Shown: one piece after another, positions 1 to 7,929 of the stretch
Layout of the letters: each line of letters opens with the position of its first letter
Position numbering within the stretch: position 1 is the stretch's first letter
Source of the DNA: Alphaproteobacteria bacterium
GTDB lineage: Bacteria > Pseudomonadota > Alphaproteobacteria > Thalassobaculales > Thalassobaculaceae
Length of the DNA stretch: 42,550 nt
Direction of reading: 5' to 3'
Assembly: GCA_022822665.1 (NCBI GenBank)
Contig: JAJEAR010000008.1
Location: forward strand, 1 to 42,550
The notes under the pieces: model-generated
Databases searched by the model: none
Told to the model about the DNA's origin: nothing
Seen by the model: only the letters and a program-made list of their open reading frames with translations
Made by a program: the position numbers and the translations under genes

Positions 1-642
1 CTGTCGCGGCTCTCTGTGCGGTCCATTCACCACATCGGTGCGCTCACCCACGCCGAGGCTCGCGAGGCGGTGGACCGCATGCTGGCGGCGTACCGCGTCG
101 ACCGGCACGGCGAAAACGCGGACTGGCCGGAGACACTGGCCGCCTGGAGCGAAGCCTGGCCACAGCTCCTGCACAATGCCATGCGGGCGCTCGCCGAGGG
201 GCTGTTCAAGGCCGGCGGGCGCCTTTCCGACGTTGACGCCGGGCGTGTCGCTCAGATCGAGGCGGATCTGCGCGGAGAATCGTACCGAGCGCGGGTATCG
301 CCGGAGACGGACTTGGTACGAAAACTGGTGGCGCAGGTGATGGCGGCCCTGCCGGCAGCAGGCCTGCGTCGGGGCCAGCTGCTGCGTGAGATGGGACGCG
401 CAGCCGACCCCGCTGAGCCCGAATGGCACCTGCCCGACGGCATGACGCCGGGCGCGTTCCCTGGGCAGCTCATCCACCGCGGAGCGCTGCAGCAGGGTCA
501 GGACGACCTGTTCCACTGCCCGATCCCGTCCTTCCGGGACTACCTGATCGAGCGGGGGCACGATCCCGGGTCCGCCCTGGAGGACACGGCAGGACCCGAA
601 GACGACCTGGCGCGCCCTGCACCGTTCGACGACATGGGGTGA
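1..642 (+). CDS. C-terminal part of an ATPase-like protein (5' end outside window)
   Basis: The frame is open from the first base, so this is probably the end of a longer gene; a GTG at position 16 is the first internal start codon. About 213 residues are visible. They are mostly helical, with a segment around WPQLLHNAMRAL followed by an acidic linker and a late FHCPIPSFRDYLI motif. I associate this layout from memory with the C-terminal region of AAA/STAND-type ATP-binding proteins of accessory regions. No Walker A or B motif is present in the visible part, so the nucleotide-binding domain, if any, lies upstream. The neighbours are an AbiEii-type toxin remnant and a Fic gene on the other strand, which suits an accessory or defence locus. 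The function is inferred, not shown. Confidence 0.45.
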   Translation: MSRLSVRSIHHIGALTHAEAREAVDRMLAAYRVDRHGENADWPETLAAWSEAWPQLLHNAMRALAEGLFKAGGRLSDVDAGRVAQIEADLRGESYRARVSPETDLVRKLVAQVMAALPAAGLRRGQLLREMGRAADPAEPEWHLPDGMTPGAFPGQLIHRGALQQGQDDLFHCPIPSFRDYLIERGHDPGSALEDTAGPEDDLARPAPFDDMG

Positions 643-738
643 GACGACCGGCGGCGGTCAGGATGGCTCCCCTCCCCGCGGACAGCCCACACAGTGCTGT
701 GTGACAGGCATCCGTTGTTCGAATTGTGCTCACCCCGG

Positions 739-960
739 CTACAGGCGACGCGCGGAGCACCCCAGCGAGACATCACCGTCCACGGTCAGCGCCGCGCCAA
801 CCCTGAACCAGGTTTTCGAAGTCAGGATCGCGCCGACACTCAGTGCTTCGTGGATCGTCGTGGCACCGTCCATAATCAGGGAACCGGTGACCGGCGCTGC
901 GCCGTTCGACGTGATGCTGGCCGACATCAAGGTCTGATCGACCACGAAGCCGGTGAGAGC
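739..960 (-). other. Open frame of unknown origin joined to the AbiEii remnant
   Basis: The minus-strand frame that carries the AbiEii motif stays open after toxin homology ends (about 960) and runs for about 70 more residues to a stop near 739. This stretch is rich in Ser, Thr, Ala, Gly and Val, with alternating hydrophobic residues and short repeats such as NGAAPVTGS and VGAALTVDGD. The style recalls beta-rich phage tail or surface proteins rather than a nucleotidyltransferase. No start codon or ribosome-binding site of its own is evident. It may be a piece of another gene fused by deletion. The rest of the 643-1285 gap holds nothing else recognisable. Confidence 0.25.
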
Positions 961-1275
961 AAAGCCGCCGTGCGCCTTCGCCAAGCCAGGGATCGAGCAC
1001 GCTGCGCAAGCCGACCAATATCGGGTTGGCCCTGGCTCTACCTGAACCGGATCGATGTCCTCGGAATATCGCACGGCCGGCGACAGATAGAGCTTGTGGA
1101 GCGCAGTGCCGTCCCGGAAGGCGTGCGCCACGGCAAGAACAGCTCGGAGAAAATTCCGACCTGGGCACGGCTGACGACCAGATTTTGCTCACCCTGGAAG
1201 TCTTCGGATCCGGTGCCTTCTCCGCCTTCCTCGCCGCATCCATGCAAGTCAGGAACACCCCAGGCTGGGTCATGT
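960..1275 (-). pseudogene. Frameshifted remnant of an AbiEii-type nucleotidyltransferase toxin
   Basis: Three minus-strand frames together read like the N-terminal part of an AbiEii/AbiGii toxin. One frame gives EQNLVVSRAQVGIFSELFL. The next gives FRDGTALHKLYLSP followed by RYSEDIDPVQ. The third gives ANPILVGLRSVLDPWLGE. The family hallmark is FxGGTxLxKxY...R(F/Y)SEDIDL, holding the nucleotidyltransferase acidic residues; here GG has become DG. At least two frameshifts interrupt the gene, and homology stops well short of a full toxin (roughly 250-300 residues). No AbiEi antitoxin is visible. It lies just downstream of the Fic gene on the same strand. The toxin should be dead as it stands. Confidence 0.7.
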
Positions 1276-1285
1276 ACTCCCAACG

Positions 1286-2401
1286 CTATCTCTCCTGGGA
1301 TGTGCCGCGTGCCAATTCGTAGCTGGTGCTGCGGCCGCCCGCCAGGCCACGGACGAGGATACCGCGGTCAATCAGTTCGCGGATGTCCCGGTTCGCCGTG
1401 TCCTGCGAACAGTGGTTCATCCGCGCCCACCTGGACGACGTGAGCTTGCCCTCGAAGCCATCCAGAAGCCGGTTCAGGATCTTGACCTGGCGCTCGTTGA
1501 ACACGTCCGAGGCATGGGCCTCCCAGAAGCTTGCCTTGCCCAGGACGGTAGCGAGGGTACGGCGCGCGCTTTCAACCGCGCGTTCAAGACATTCGAGGAA
1601 CCAGACCTGCCAGTCCGTGATGTCCAGATCGCCCTTCTGGGTTGCCTCCAGGATGTCGTAGTAGGCGTTGCGCTCCTGACGAATCTGAGCGGACATGCTG
1701 TAGAACCGTTCCGGGCTGTCCTCCGAACGGGCCAGCGCCATGTCGGCGATCGTCCGTGCGATGCGCCCGTTGCCATCTTCGAACGGATGGATCGAAACGA
1801 ACCAGAGATGAGCCAGTCCGGCGGCAAGCACGGGTTCCATGGAGCGCGCGCCCTGGAACCACTCGAGAAACGCCGATATCTCATCCCCGACGCGCTCGGC
1901 CGGTGGAGCACTGTAGTGGACGCGCTGACGGCCGATCGGGCCCGAGACGACCTGCATTGGTCCGTCTGCGTCGTCGCGCCATCCGCCAACACGGATCCGG
2001 CGCATGCCGCTGTAGCCTGTCGGGAACAGGGCGGCGTGCCACGAGAACAGCCGCTCTTCGGTCAGGCGCGCAGCATAGTTCCTGGTGGCATCGAGGGTCA
2101 TCTCGACGACACCGTCCACTTCGCGATCCGGCACCGGCAGGCCGCCCACGTCGAGACCAAGACGGTTTGCGATGGACGAGCGCACCTGGTCGGGTAGGAG
2201 GACTTCGCCTTCGATCTCGCTGTTCTTCACAACATCCTCGGTGAGCATGCGCAAGGCGGCTTCCCTGCGCATGTGGAAGCCGAGGGCTTCCATGCGTCCG
2301 AGCAGCTTCCCCTGGGCGTATCGTGTGTTCGCGAGGACCCGACCGAGCCGGGCCTCTTCATGCCGGAGCCGCGGCCATTCGGGGCGTTGCCAGATGAACA
2401 T
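1286..2401 (-). CDS. Fic family protein with N-terminal DUF4172 and C-terminal winged-helix region
   Basis: Fic proteins transfer AMP or related groups from nucleotides to hydroxyl side chains of target proteins. The 371-residue product opens with a DUF4172-type segment (WQRPEWP, residues 4-10), followed by a Fic core with HPFEDGNGRIAR at 205-216, which carries the catalytic His and the phosphate-binding Gly/Asn/Arg set. The C-terminal 80 residues look like a winged helix that could bind DNA. The self-inhibitory motif, normally (S/T)xxxE(G/N), reads NSEIEG at 60-65, with Asn at the first position. I chose the ATG at 2401 because GGAG lies 7 bases upstream; ATG at 2407 is too close to it. Repeats and a palindrome precede the gene, suggesting autoregulation. 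Target unknown. Confidence 0.9.
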   Translation of the reverse strand: MFIWQRPEWPRLRHEEARLGRVLANTRYAQGKLLGRMEALGFHMRREAALRMLTEDVVKNSEIEGEVLLPDQVRSSIANRLGLDVGGLPVPDREVDGVVEMTLDATRNYAARLTEERLFSWHAALFPTGYSGMRRIRVGGWRDDADGPMQVVSGPIGRQRVHYSAPPAERVGDEISAFLEWFQGARSMEPVLAAGLAHLWFVSIHPFEDGNGRIARTIADMALARSEDSPERFYSMSAQIRQERNAYYDILEATQKGDLDITDWQVWFLECLERAVESARRTLATVLGKASFWEAHASDVFNERQVKILNRLLDGFEGKLTSSRWARMNHCSQDTANRDIRELIDRGILVRGLAGGRSTSYELARGTSQER

Positions 2402-2408
2402 CAACATA

Positions 2409-2500
2409 CTCCGCACATTGTGCGGGGAACATAACGTCCAATCTCCGCATCGGCAAGTATCTCCGCATAAAACACGGAGATTATTGTCCTTTTCTCCGCA
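2409..2500 (-). promoter_or_regulatory. Fic gene control region: palindrome, promoter-like boxes and repeated TGCGGAG
   Basis: Read on the minus strand, TGCGGAG occurs four times (plus-strand ctccgca at 2409, 2443, 2461 and 2494). Two copies lie in a direct repeat of atctccgcat at 2441-2450 and 2459-2468. The second pairs with cggagat (2475-2481) as an inverted repeat. A perfect palindrome with 7-base arms, ccgcaca-t-tgtgcgg, sits at 2411-2425 just before the start codon. A promoter-like pair TTGCCG (2451-2456) and TATGTT (2428-2433), spaced 17, overlaps the repeats. This arrangement fits an operator bound by the winged-helix part of the Fic protein or by an unlinked regulator; that role is inferred. 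Confidence 0.45.
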
Positions 2501-2501
2501 G

Positions 2502-3172
2502 CCGTTCCACGGAGCCGCCGCCCTCATCCACAACTGGCTGTTCCGCCGTCAACCCTTCCACCTCCGCTGGACCGATCCAGAGGGCCAACCCGCGCTTCGG
2601 CGGGCGGCTCGTCATCGGCATGGACATGCGTGCGGAGGAAATGCTCGTGGAGTTATGAGCGGAACTGCGCGAGGTCGCCAACGAGATTCGGCCGGGACGC
2701 GGCGAAGCACGCGCCTCACGACATGGACCTGCCCGGTTTCCGGCTGCTCCCGCCCCGGAGCGCCCAGGCCAGATCCGGCCGGTAACGGTCCGCACCGACG
2801 TTCCGGTCCACAATCGGAATTGAACCGGTTGGGGTGGACGCCCCCCTCCCAACGGCATCGACGTTCGTGCCAAGGGTGACTGTACGCCGTCTGTCCAGGT
2901 TCGATGCGGTGTCAAACCGGGCCTGTATTGTGCCGCGGTCAGCAAGAGCTGGGACGTGCGGTGAACTGGTGACTCGATTCCCGGTTCTGGATCAACGGGG
3001 TGATGTGGTCCAGACTGAAATCCCGATCAAATGCCGGTCCCGGTGGATGCGAGCCCCCGCCAGGACCGTTGAACGACATCGCCGGTCGCTCCCGCCCGCA
3101 ACCCGATTCCGTCGCGCGGCGGCCGGCGCACGGGAGTAGTGGTGCGGCCCGTTGCCGCGAGGATGGACCGGG
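2502..3172. other. Gap with no convincing gene
   Basis: About 670 bases lie between the Fic control region and the Fe-S flavoprotein. On the plus strand near 2596-2660 a short frame reads RLVIGMDMRAEEMLVEL, then a stop, then AELREVANEIRPG. It looks like a decayed coding piece but I do not recognise the family. The long minus-strand frames here are antisense shadows with no start signals. The region presumably also contains the promoter of the gene starting at 3173; I could not single one out. Confidence 0.3.
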
Positions 3173-4840
3173 ATGACCGAGATCACATTCACCTTCAACG
3201 GAACCGGAATCGCTGCGTCCGGGGGGGAATCGTTGGCAGCAGCGCTCACTGCAGCGGGACGTCGCGAATTCCGGGTCACGGCAGGCGGAAAACCCCGCGG
3301 AATGTTCTGCGGAATCGGCGTGTGCCAGGACTGCCTTGTCACCGTCGACGGGACACCGAACCGGCGCGCCTGCATGACCGGGGCGGTCGACGGCATGGCA
3401 GTCGAGACCCAGCCCGCCTTCCCCGGACTTTGCCTGGATGCGGAGGTGCCGGATATACCTCGGGCGCGGATCCTCACCCCGGATGTACTGGTGATCGGCG
3501 GCGGCGCCGGAGGCCTGTCCGCCACGATCGCGGCACGACGGGCAGGTGCGGAAGTCGTCACCCTGGACGAGCGCACTGTCCCGGGCGGCCAGTACTACAA
3601 GCAGTCCGCCGACGGCAGCCTGCTCGACGCACAACAGGCCGAGGGAGCGGCTCTTCTCGCCGACGCCCGGGCCTGCGGCGCAGAGGTCATCGGCGGCGTC
3701 GAGATCTGGGGGGCATTCGACGGCCCTCTCATCCTTGCGGAAAGTGGAGGTTCGGCGCTGATCGTGCGGCCCCGCGCGGTGATCGTCGCAACCGGCGCGT
3801 ATGAACGGCCGATCATCGCGCCCGGCTGGACCCTGCCGGGTGTCATGACCACCGGGGCGGCGCAAACCCTGTGGCGCAGCTACCGGACGCTGCCGGGGCG
3901 CCGCATCGTGGTTTGCGGATCGGGGCCACTCAACCTGCAGGTCGCCCTGGAACTTGCGGAAGGCGGGGCGGAGATCGCGCTTGTGGCCGAGGCCGCGCCG
4001 TCGCCCTTCCTGCACCCGCTTCGAGGCGCCCGGTGTTCGATCCACGGGCCGGCGCTCGCCTGGAAGGGACTCGCCATGCTGTGCGGTCTGCGGTGGCGGC
4101 GCGTGCCCGTGCGCAACGGACTGCGGCTGGCCGCCGTGGAACAGTCCGCGGGCGGGCTGTCGGCAACGTTCCGGCGCATGGACGGCGGAACCTGCACCGT
4201 GCGGGCGGACGCCGTCTGCATGAACGCCGGCTTCGAGCCACAGAACGAGATCCTGCGCCTCCTCGGGGTCCGGATGACCTACGATCCCGCCGTCGGGCAC
4301 CTGCGCTGTGACCGGTCCGAAACGCTTGAGACCTCGGTCTCCGGGATCTTCGCCGTCGGGGATTGCGCCGGGCTCGGCGGGGCTCCTGCGGCCTGCGCCG
4401 AAGGACGCATCGCCGGATGTGCGGCGGCAGAGCGGTCGGGTCATGCGGAGGGCCGCGATGTCGCGGCCGATCGGCGTGCCCTTCGGCGGCACCGGCGTTT
4501 CCAGAACGCGCTCTGGCAGTTGCACGACGTGTCCCCGACACCGCTCGACAGTCTGCCTGGAGACACGATCCTCTGCCGTTGCGAGGAAGTCACCGTGGCT
4601 GACGCCCTGGCCGGTTACGCCGTCACCCCCGGTCATCTGGGCACCCTTAAGCGCGCGACACGCATCGGGATGGGGCACTGTCAGGGTCGCTATTGCGGTC
4701 CCGCCGCCGCCCGCCTGATCGCGGAACACACCGGCGAGGCGCTCACCGACCGCAGCTTCTTCGCCCCGCGTGTTCCGGTCAAACCCGTGACAATCAATGC
4801 CATCCTCTCCTTCGAAGAGGCGCTTCGCGGTGACGAGTGA
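3173..4840 (+). CDS. 2Fe-2S/FAD oxidoreductase with C-terminal BFD-type Fe-S domain (opine oxidase A/HcnAB-like)
   Basis: The 555-residue protein combines three modules. The first is an N-terminal 2Fe-2S domain with Cys46, Cys51, Cys54 and Cys67. The second is a two-dinucleotide-domain flavoprotein with VIGGGAGG near 107 (FAD) and VVCGSGPLN near residue 245. The third is a C-terminal BFD-like domain with CRC and CQGRYC. The same parts occur as separate or fused subunits in octopine/nopaline oxidase, D-hydroxyproline or proline dehydrogenase, and hydrogen cyanide synthase (HcnA plus HcnB). It should pass electrons from the partner oxidase encoded immediately downstream, whose start overlaps its end. 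The ATG at 3173 has GAGG nine bases upstream; a TTG at 3152 is an unlikely alternative. The true substrate cannot be read from the sequence. Confidence 0.85.
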   Translation: MTEITFTFNGTGIAASGGESLAAALTAAGRREFRVTAGGKPRGMFCGIGVCQDCLVTVDGTPNRRACMTGAVDGMAVETQPAFPGLCLDAEVPDIPRARILTPDVLVIGGGAGGLSATIAARRAGAEVVTLDERTVPGGQYYKQSADGSLLDAQQAEGAALLADARACGAEVIGGVEIWGAFDGPLILAESGGSALIVRPRAVIVATGAYERPIIAPGWTLPGVMTTGAAQTLWRSYRTLPGRRIVVCGSGPLNLQVALELAEGGAEIALVAEAAPSPFLHPLRGARCSIHGPALAWKGLAMLCGLRWRRVPVRNGLRLAAVEQSAGGLSATFRRMDGGTCTVRADAVCMNAGFEPQNEILRLLGVRMTYDPAVGHLRCDRSETLETSVSGIFAVGDCAGLGGAPAACAEGRIAGCAAAERSGHAEGRDVAADRRALRRHRRFQNALWQLHDVSPTPLDSLPGDTILCRCEEVTVADALAGYAVTPGHLGTLKRATRIGMGHCQGRYCGPAAARLIAEHTGEALTDRSFFAPRVPVKPVTINAILSFEEALRGDE

Positions 4841-5954
4841 TCTCCTGGTCATCGGTGGCGGCGTCGTCGGGTTGATTGCGGCACGGGAACTGGCGAGGGC
4901 CGGGGCGCGCGTAACCCTTGTCGATGCCGCGCAGAACGCCGGCAGTACGACGAATGCCGGAAGCCTGCATGTTCAGATGCAGAGCAGGTTCATCCGTCTC
5001 TACCCCGAACACGCGCGGAATGCTGAACGGGCGCTGCCCTGCTACAGGCAGGCAGCGGAGTGCTGGGACAGGCTCGAGGCCGGCCTTGGACCCATTCACC
5101 TGGTCCGCAAGGGCGGACTGATGCTGGCGGAGAGCGCCGGGCAGATGGCCTTCCTTGAAGAGAAGTCCCGGCGGGAAGAAGCGAAGGGGCTCGACGTGGC
5201 GCTTCTGGACCGGGCGGAACTCGATCGGGTTGCCCCCTGGATCGGCTCGCAGATCGTCGGTGCGGAACTCTGCCGCGACGAAGGCTCGCTCAATCCGCTG
5301 CTGGCCAACAGGTTGTTGACGAAGGCCTGCGCGGACCTGGGGGTGATCAGCATCATCGACAGGATCGACGAGCTGACCGTCACCTCCGATCATGTTTCGG
5401 CACGGGGACTGCACGGCCGCTATCGGGCCGGTGAAGCCGTCGTCGCCGCGGCCTGGGGCTCGGGTGCGCTGGTCCGCGCATTCGGCGTTGACATTCCGAC
5501 CGCCCCGGAACCGCTGCACATGAACATCACCGAAGCGTGCGAGCAGAGAATCGACCACCTGGTCCAGCACGCCGAGCGCTCGCTCACGCTGAAGCAGTTC
5601 GGGACCGGCCAGATCGTCATCGGGGGCGGCTGGCCCGCGGATGACCACGGCACAGACGCGGTGCCCGGCGTCCGTGCGGATTCGCTTGTCGGCAACGTGG
5701 CGCTCGCCGCGCGGCTGGCGCCTGCGATCGGCACGCTTCGCATCCTCCGGACATGGGCCGGCATGAACACGACCGCGGACGGTTCCTCGATCATCGGGCG
5801 CCTGCCGGGCGCCGAACGGATCATCATGGCCGTACCGGGAGATGCGGGCTACACGCTCGCACCGCTCGTGGCGCAAATGGCGGCATGCATTGTACTGGAC
5901 CGCGATCCGCCGGCCGACCCGGCTCCCTTCTCGCCCGCGCGGTTTGCCGCATAG
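4830..5954 (+). CDS. DAO-family FAD-dependent oxidoreductase (opine oxidase B/HcnC-like subunit)
   Basis: This protein of about 374 residues begins with the FAD-binding fold VIGGGVVG and follows the glycine/D-amino acid oxidase pattern, with a late GMNTTADGSSIIG segment. Such subunits oxidise a secondary amine or amino acid to an imine and hand electrons to an HcnAB/OoxA-type partner. The GTG at 4830 overlaps the end of the previous gene (GTGACGAGTGA) and has GAAGAGG nine bases upstream. An ATG at 4797 would add 11 residues. The coupling makes it very likely that the two proteins form one enzyme. Candidate substrates are opines, D-amino acids or hydroxyproline; cyanogenesis from glycine is a formal alternative. 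Confidence 0.85.
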   Translation: MTSDLLVIGGGVVGLIAARELARAGARVTLVDAAQNAGSTTNAGSLHVQMQSRFIRLYPEHARNAERALPCYRQAAECWDRLEAGLGPIHLVRKGGLMLAESAGQMAFLEEKSRREEAKGLDVALLDRAELDRVAPWIGSQIVGAELCRDEGSLNPLLANRLLTKACADLGVISIIDRIDELTVTSDHVSARGLHGRYRAGEAVVAAAWGSGALVRAFGVDIPTAPEPLHMNITEACEQRIDHLVQHAERSLTLKQFGTGQIVIGGGWPADDHGTDAVPGVRADSLVGNVALAARLAPAIGTLRILRTWAGMNTTADGSSIIGRLPGAERIIMAVPGDAGYTLAPLVAQMAACIVLDRDPPADPAPFSPARFAA

Positions 5955-6516
5955 CGCGAGGGCGCAACGAACATCTGCGACCGTCTCCCGGAGACCTGGA
6001 AACACCTTCGCGACCATGGTCTGCGGCGACGGTCGGACACAGGGGCGCCGCAATCGACTGTCCCGGGTGAATGCTCGGCAGGGCCAGACGGTCTCCCGTC
6101 CGCGTCGGGGCTGTTCCCTCGAATGGGCGAAGACAGGATCCGCCGGGCGCCCGCGCGTGTTGCCGGACCTGCCGACGACCTCCGCAGGTTCCATCCTGCG
6201 GAGCGTGCGCCTGAAACCCGCTGGGCTTCCGATGAGCGGGTTCAAAAACCGGTGTGGTGGCCGGGCATCACAGCCAGGAGGCCTATTGGTCTGCGCCGGG
6301 TAATTCTCGGAGATTTTTCCCCTTCAGGCATCGGGAATCCCGATTTGTCTTTTGCGCAATTTGCCCAATTTGCGGAATTCTACCGATAAAGCGCATTCCG
6401 GACTTTCGAGTTCTTCGATCTTCTCAAGATATCTGTTGCGCAGCCTGCTGCGGAATGTACCATACCGTACCAGAAATCGTGATGAGACCGAGACTGCCGC
6501 AGGGAGACTGACGACA
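5955..6516 (+). promoter_or_regulatory. 562-base leader before the sugar-type ABC importer genes
   Basis: No gene is supported here. Two strong inverted repeats occur. One, at 6180-6203, has 9-base arms ctccgcagg/cctgcggag around a 6-base loop. The other, at 6215-6242, has 8-base arms aacccgct/agcgggtt around 12 bases, followed by a short A run. Nearer the gene, caatttgc is repeated with a 9-base period (6357 and 6366) and gtacca with a 10-base period (6457 and 6467). The hairpins could end transcription from the oxidoreductase pair. The helically phased short repeats could be regulator sites for the importer operon. All roles are inferred from structure. Confidence 0.4.
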
Positions 6517-7851
6517 ATGACACATGCATACTGGAACAGAAACGGACTGACCCGGCGCGGCGCACTGGCTGGACTGGCGGCGACGACCGCATTGACGGCG
6601 CTGCCCCGCACGGCGCGGGCGCAGGACGTGACGCTTCGCTGGTGGTCACCGCAGAGCGCACCGCTCCAGGTCGAGGCCTACAACCACCAGATTGCCACCT
6701 TCCAGGAGGCGAACCCCGGCATCAAGGTCGTCTTCGAGACAACGTCGGACGAGGGCTATGCGGCGCAGCTCGCCGCCGCGTTCTCGTCGGGCGAGGTTCC
6801 CGATGTGGTTACGCACCTTCCATCCTTCTCGATCCATACCTACTACGCATCCGGTCTCGTCGAGCCGATGAACGACGTGATTGAGGCTGTAGGAGCGGAC
6901 GACTTCTATGACGGCGCCAACGACGTCTACAAGGCGGCGGACGGGAACTTCGTCGCGACCGGCATCGGAAACGTCGCGGCGAACATGCTGTGGCTTCGGA
7001 CCGACCTCATGGAAGAGGCCGGCATCGACAAGCAGCCAACGACGTGGGACGAACTGCGCGCGGCCTGCCAGGCCATGCAGAAGAACGGGATCTACGGTGC
7101 ACCGCTGCCCTACGGCAGGAATTCGATGACCACCCGCATCTTTGTCGGTGTCATGCATCAGGCCGGCGCACAGGTGTTCACGCCTGACCTCGAGGTGGCG
7201 ATTGACAGCCAGGAGACCCGGGACGCACTCGAATGGTACAAGTCCATGCGGGAGCTTTGCCCGCCGGGTGCGACGAACTACAGCTGGGGCGAGGCCATTA
7301 CCGCGTTCGTCAGTGGCGCCACGGCAACCGGTATCTACACCGGACGCGTTCTCGGAAACGTCGTGGCCCAGAACCCGCCGATTGCTGACCACATCACCTG
7401 CAAGGTGTATCCGACAATCTCGCCCGACGTGAAGCCCTGGACCTTCAACGCGTTCCCCAGCGTGTTCATACCGGCCCAGTCCAGGCATATCGAGGAGGCC
7501 AAGAAGTTTGCCATTCACCTCTTCGAGCCGGAAGGCATGATCAAGCAGCTTCATGCGGCTCCCGGACACCTCTTGCCGGTCCTCAAGTCGATCAACGCAA
7601 ACCCGATCTACCAGGACAATCCGATCATCAAGAAGTACCCGACAGAGGTTGACCGGATGGCCGCAGCGGCCGCGGATGGTCACAATCTCGGGTACGAGAC
7701 GAAGGCGCACAGGTCGAACGACCGGGCCGGCGACGTCGAAGGCACACTGGCCATATCGGACATGGTGCAACGGGTCGTCCTCAACGACGAGGACCCGAAT
7801 GTCGTGGTCGGTGAAACCGCAAAGATAATCGAAGACGTGATGAAGGGTTGA
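6517..7851 (+). CDS. Extracellular solute-binding protein of a sugar-type (CUT1) ABC importer
   Basis: This 444-residue periplasmic binding protein of the SBP_bac_1 family should capture a carbohydrate-like solute for the permeases encoded at 8834 and 9730. The N-terminus is a twin-arginine signal, TRRGALAGL, with a hydrophobic stretch and a probable cleavage after ARA (residue 35). The ATG at 6517 is preceded by AGGGAG about ten bases away; upstream in-frame starts would place 55 extra residues before the signal and are unlikely. A typical LRWWSP strand starts the mature protein. It heads a plus-strand run of seven genes in which an amidohydrolase gene is inserted between the binding protein and the permeases. 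The ligand is unknown. Confidence 0.88.
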   Translation: MTHAYWNRNGLTRRGALAGLAATTALTALPRTARAQDVTLRWWSPQSAPLQVEAYNHQIATFQEANPGIKVVFETTSDEGYAAQLAAAFSSGEVPDVVTHLPSFSIHTYYASGLVEPMNDVIEAVGADDFYDGANDVYKAADGNFVATGIGNVAANMLWLRTDLMEEAGIDKQPTTWDELRAACQAMQKNGIYGAPLPYGRNSMTTRIFVGVMHQAGAQVFTPDLEVAIDSQETRDALEWYKSMRELCPPGATNYSWGEAITAFVSGATATGIYTGRVLGNVVAQNPPIADHITCKVYPTISPDVKPWTFNAFPSVFIPAQSRHIEEAKKFAIHLFEPEGMIKQLHAAPGHLLPVLKSINANPIYQDNPIIKKYPTEVDRMAAAAADGHNLGYETKAHRSNDRAGDVEGTLAISDMVQRVVLNDEDPNVVVGETAKIIEDVMKG

Positions 7852-7929
7852 CGTCTCCCCGGGCGTCGCGCGCAGCTGGACCCGGTGTCGGCCTGCGTCG
7901 CGGCGCCCGGATGCAAAGAGGCGGGTTTT

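Noticed and set aside
2939..4852. Minus-strand open frame of 637 codons
   Set aside because: It is the antisense of the Fe-S flavoprotein gene. It has no family motifs, is rich in Arg, Gly and Pro, and has no ribosome-binding site. Long antisense frames are expected at this GC content; the one at 6646-8493 was rejected for the same reason.
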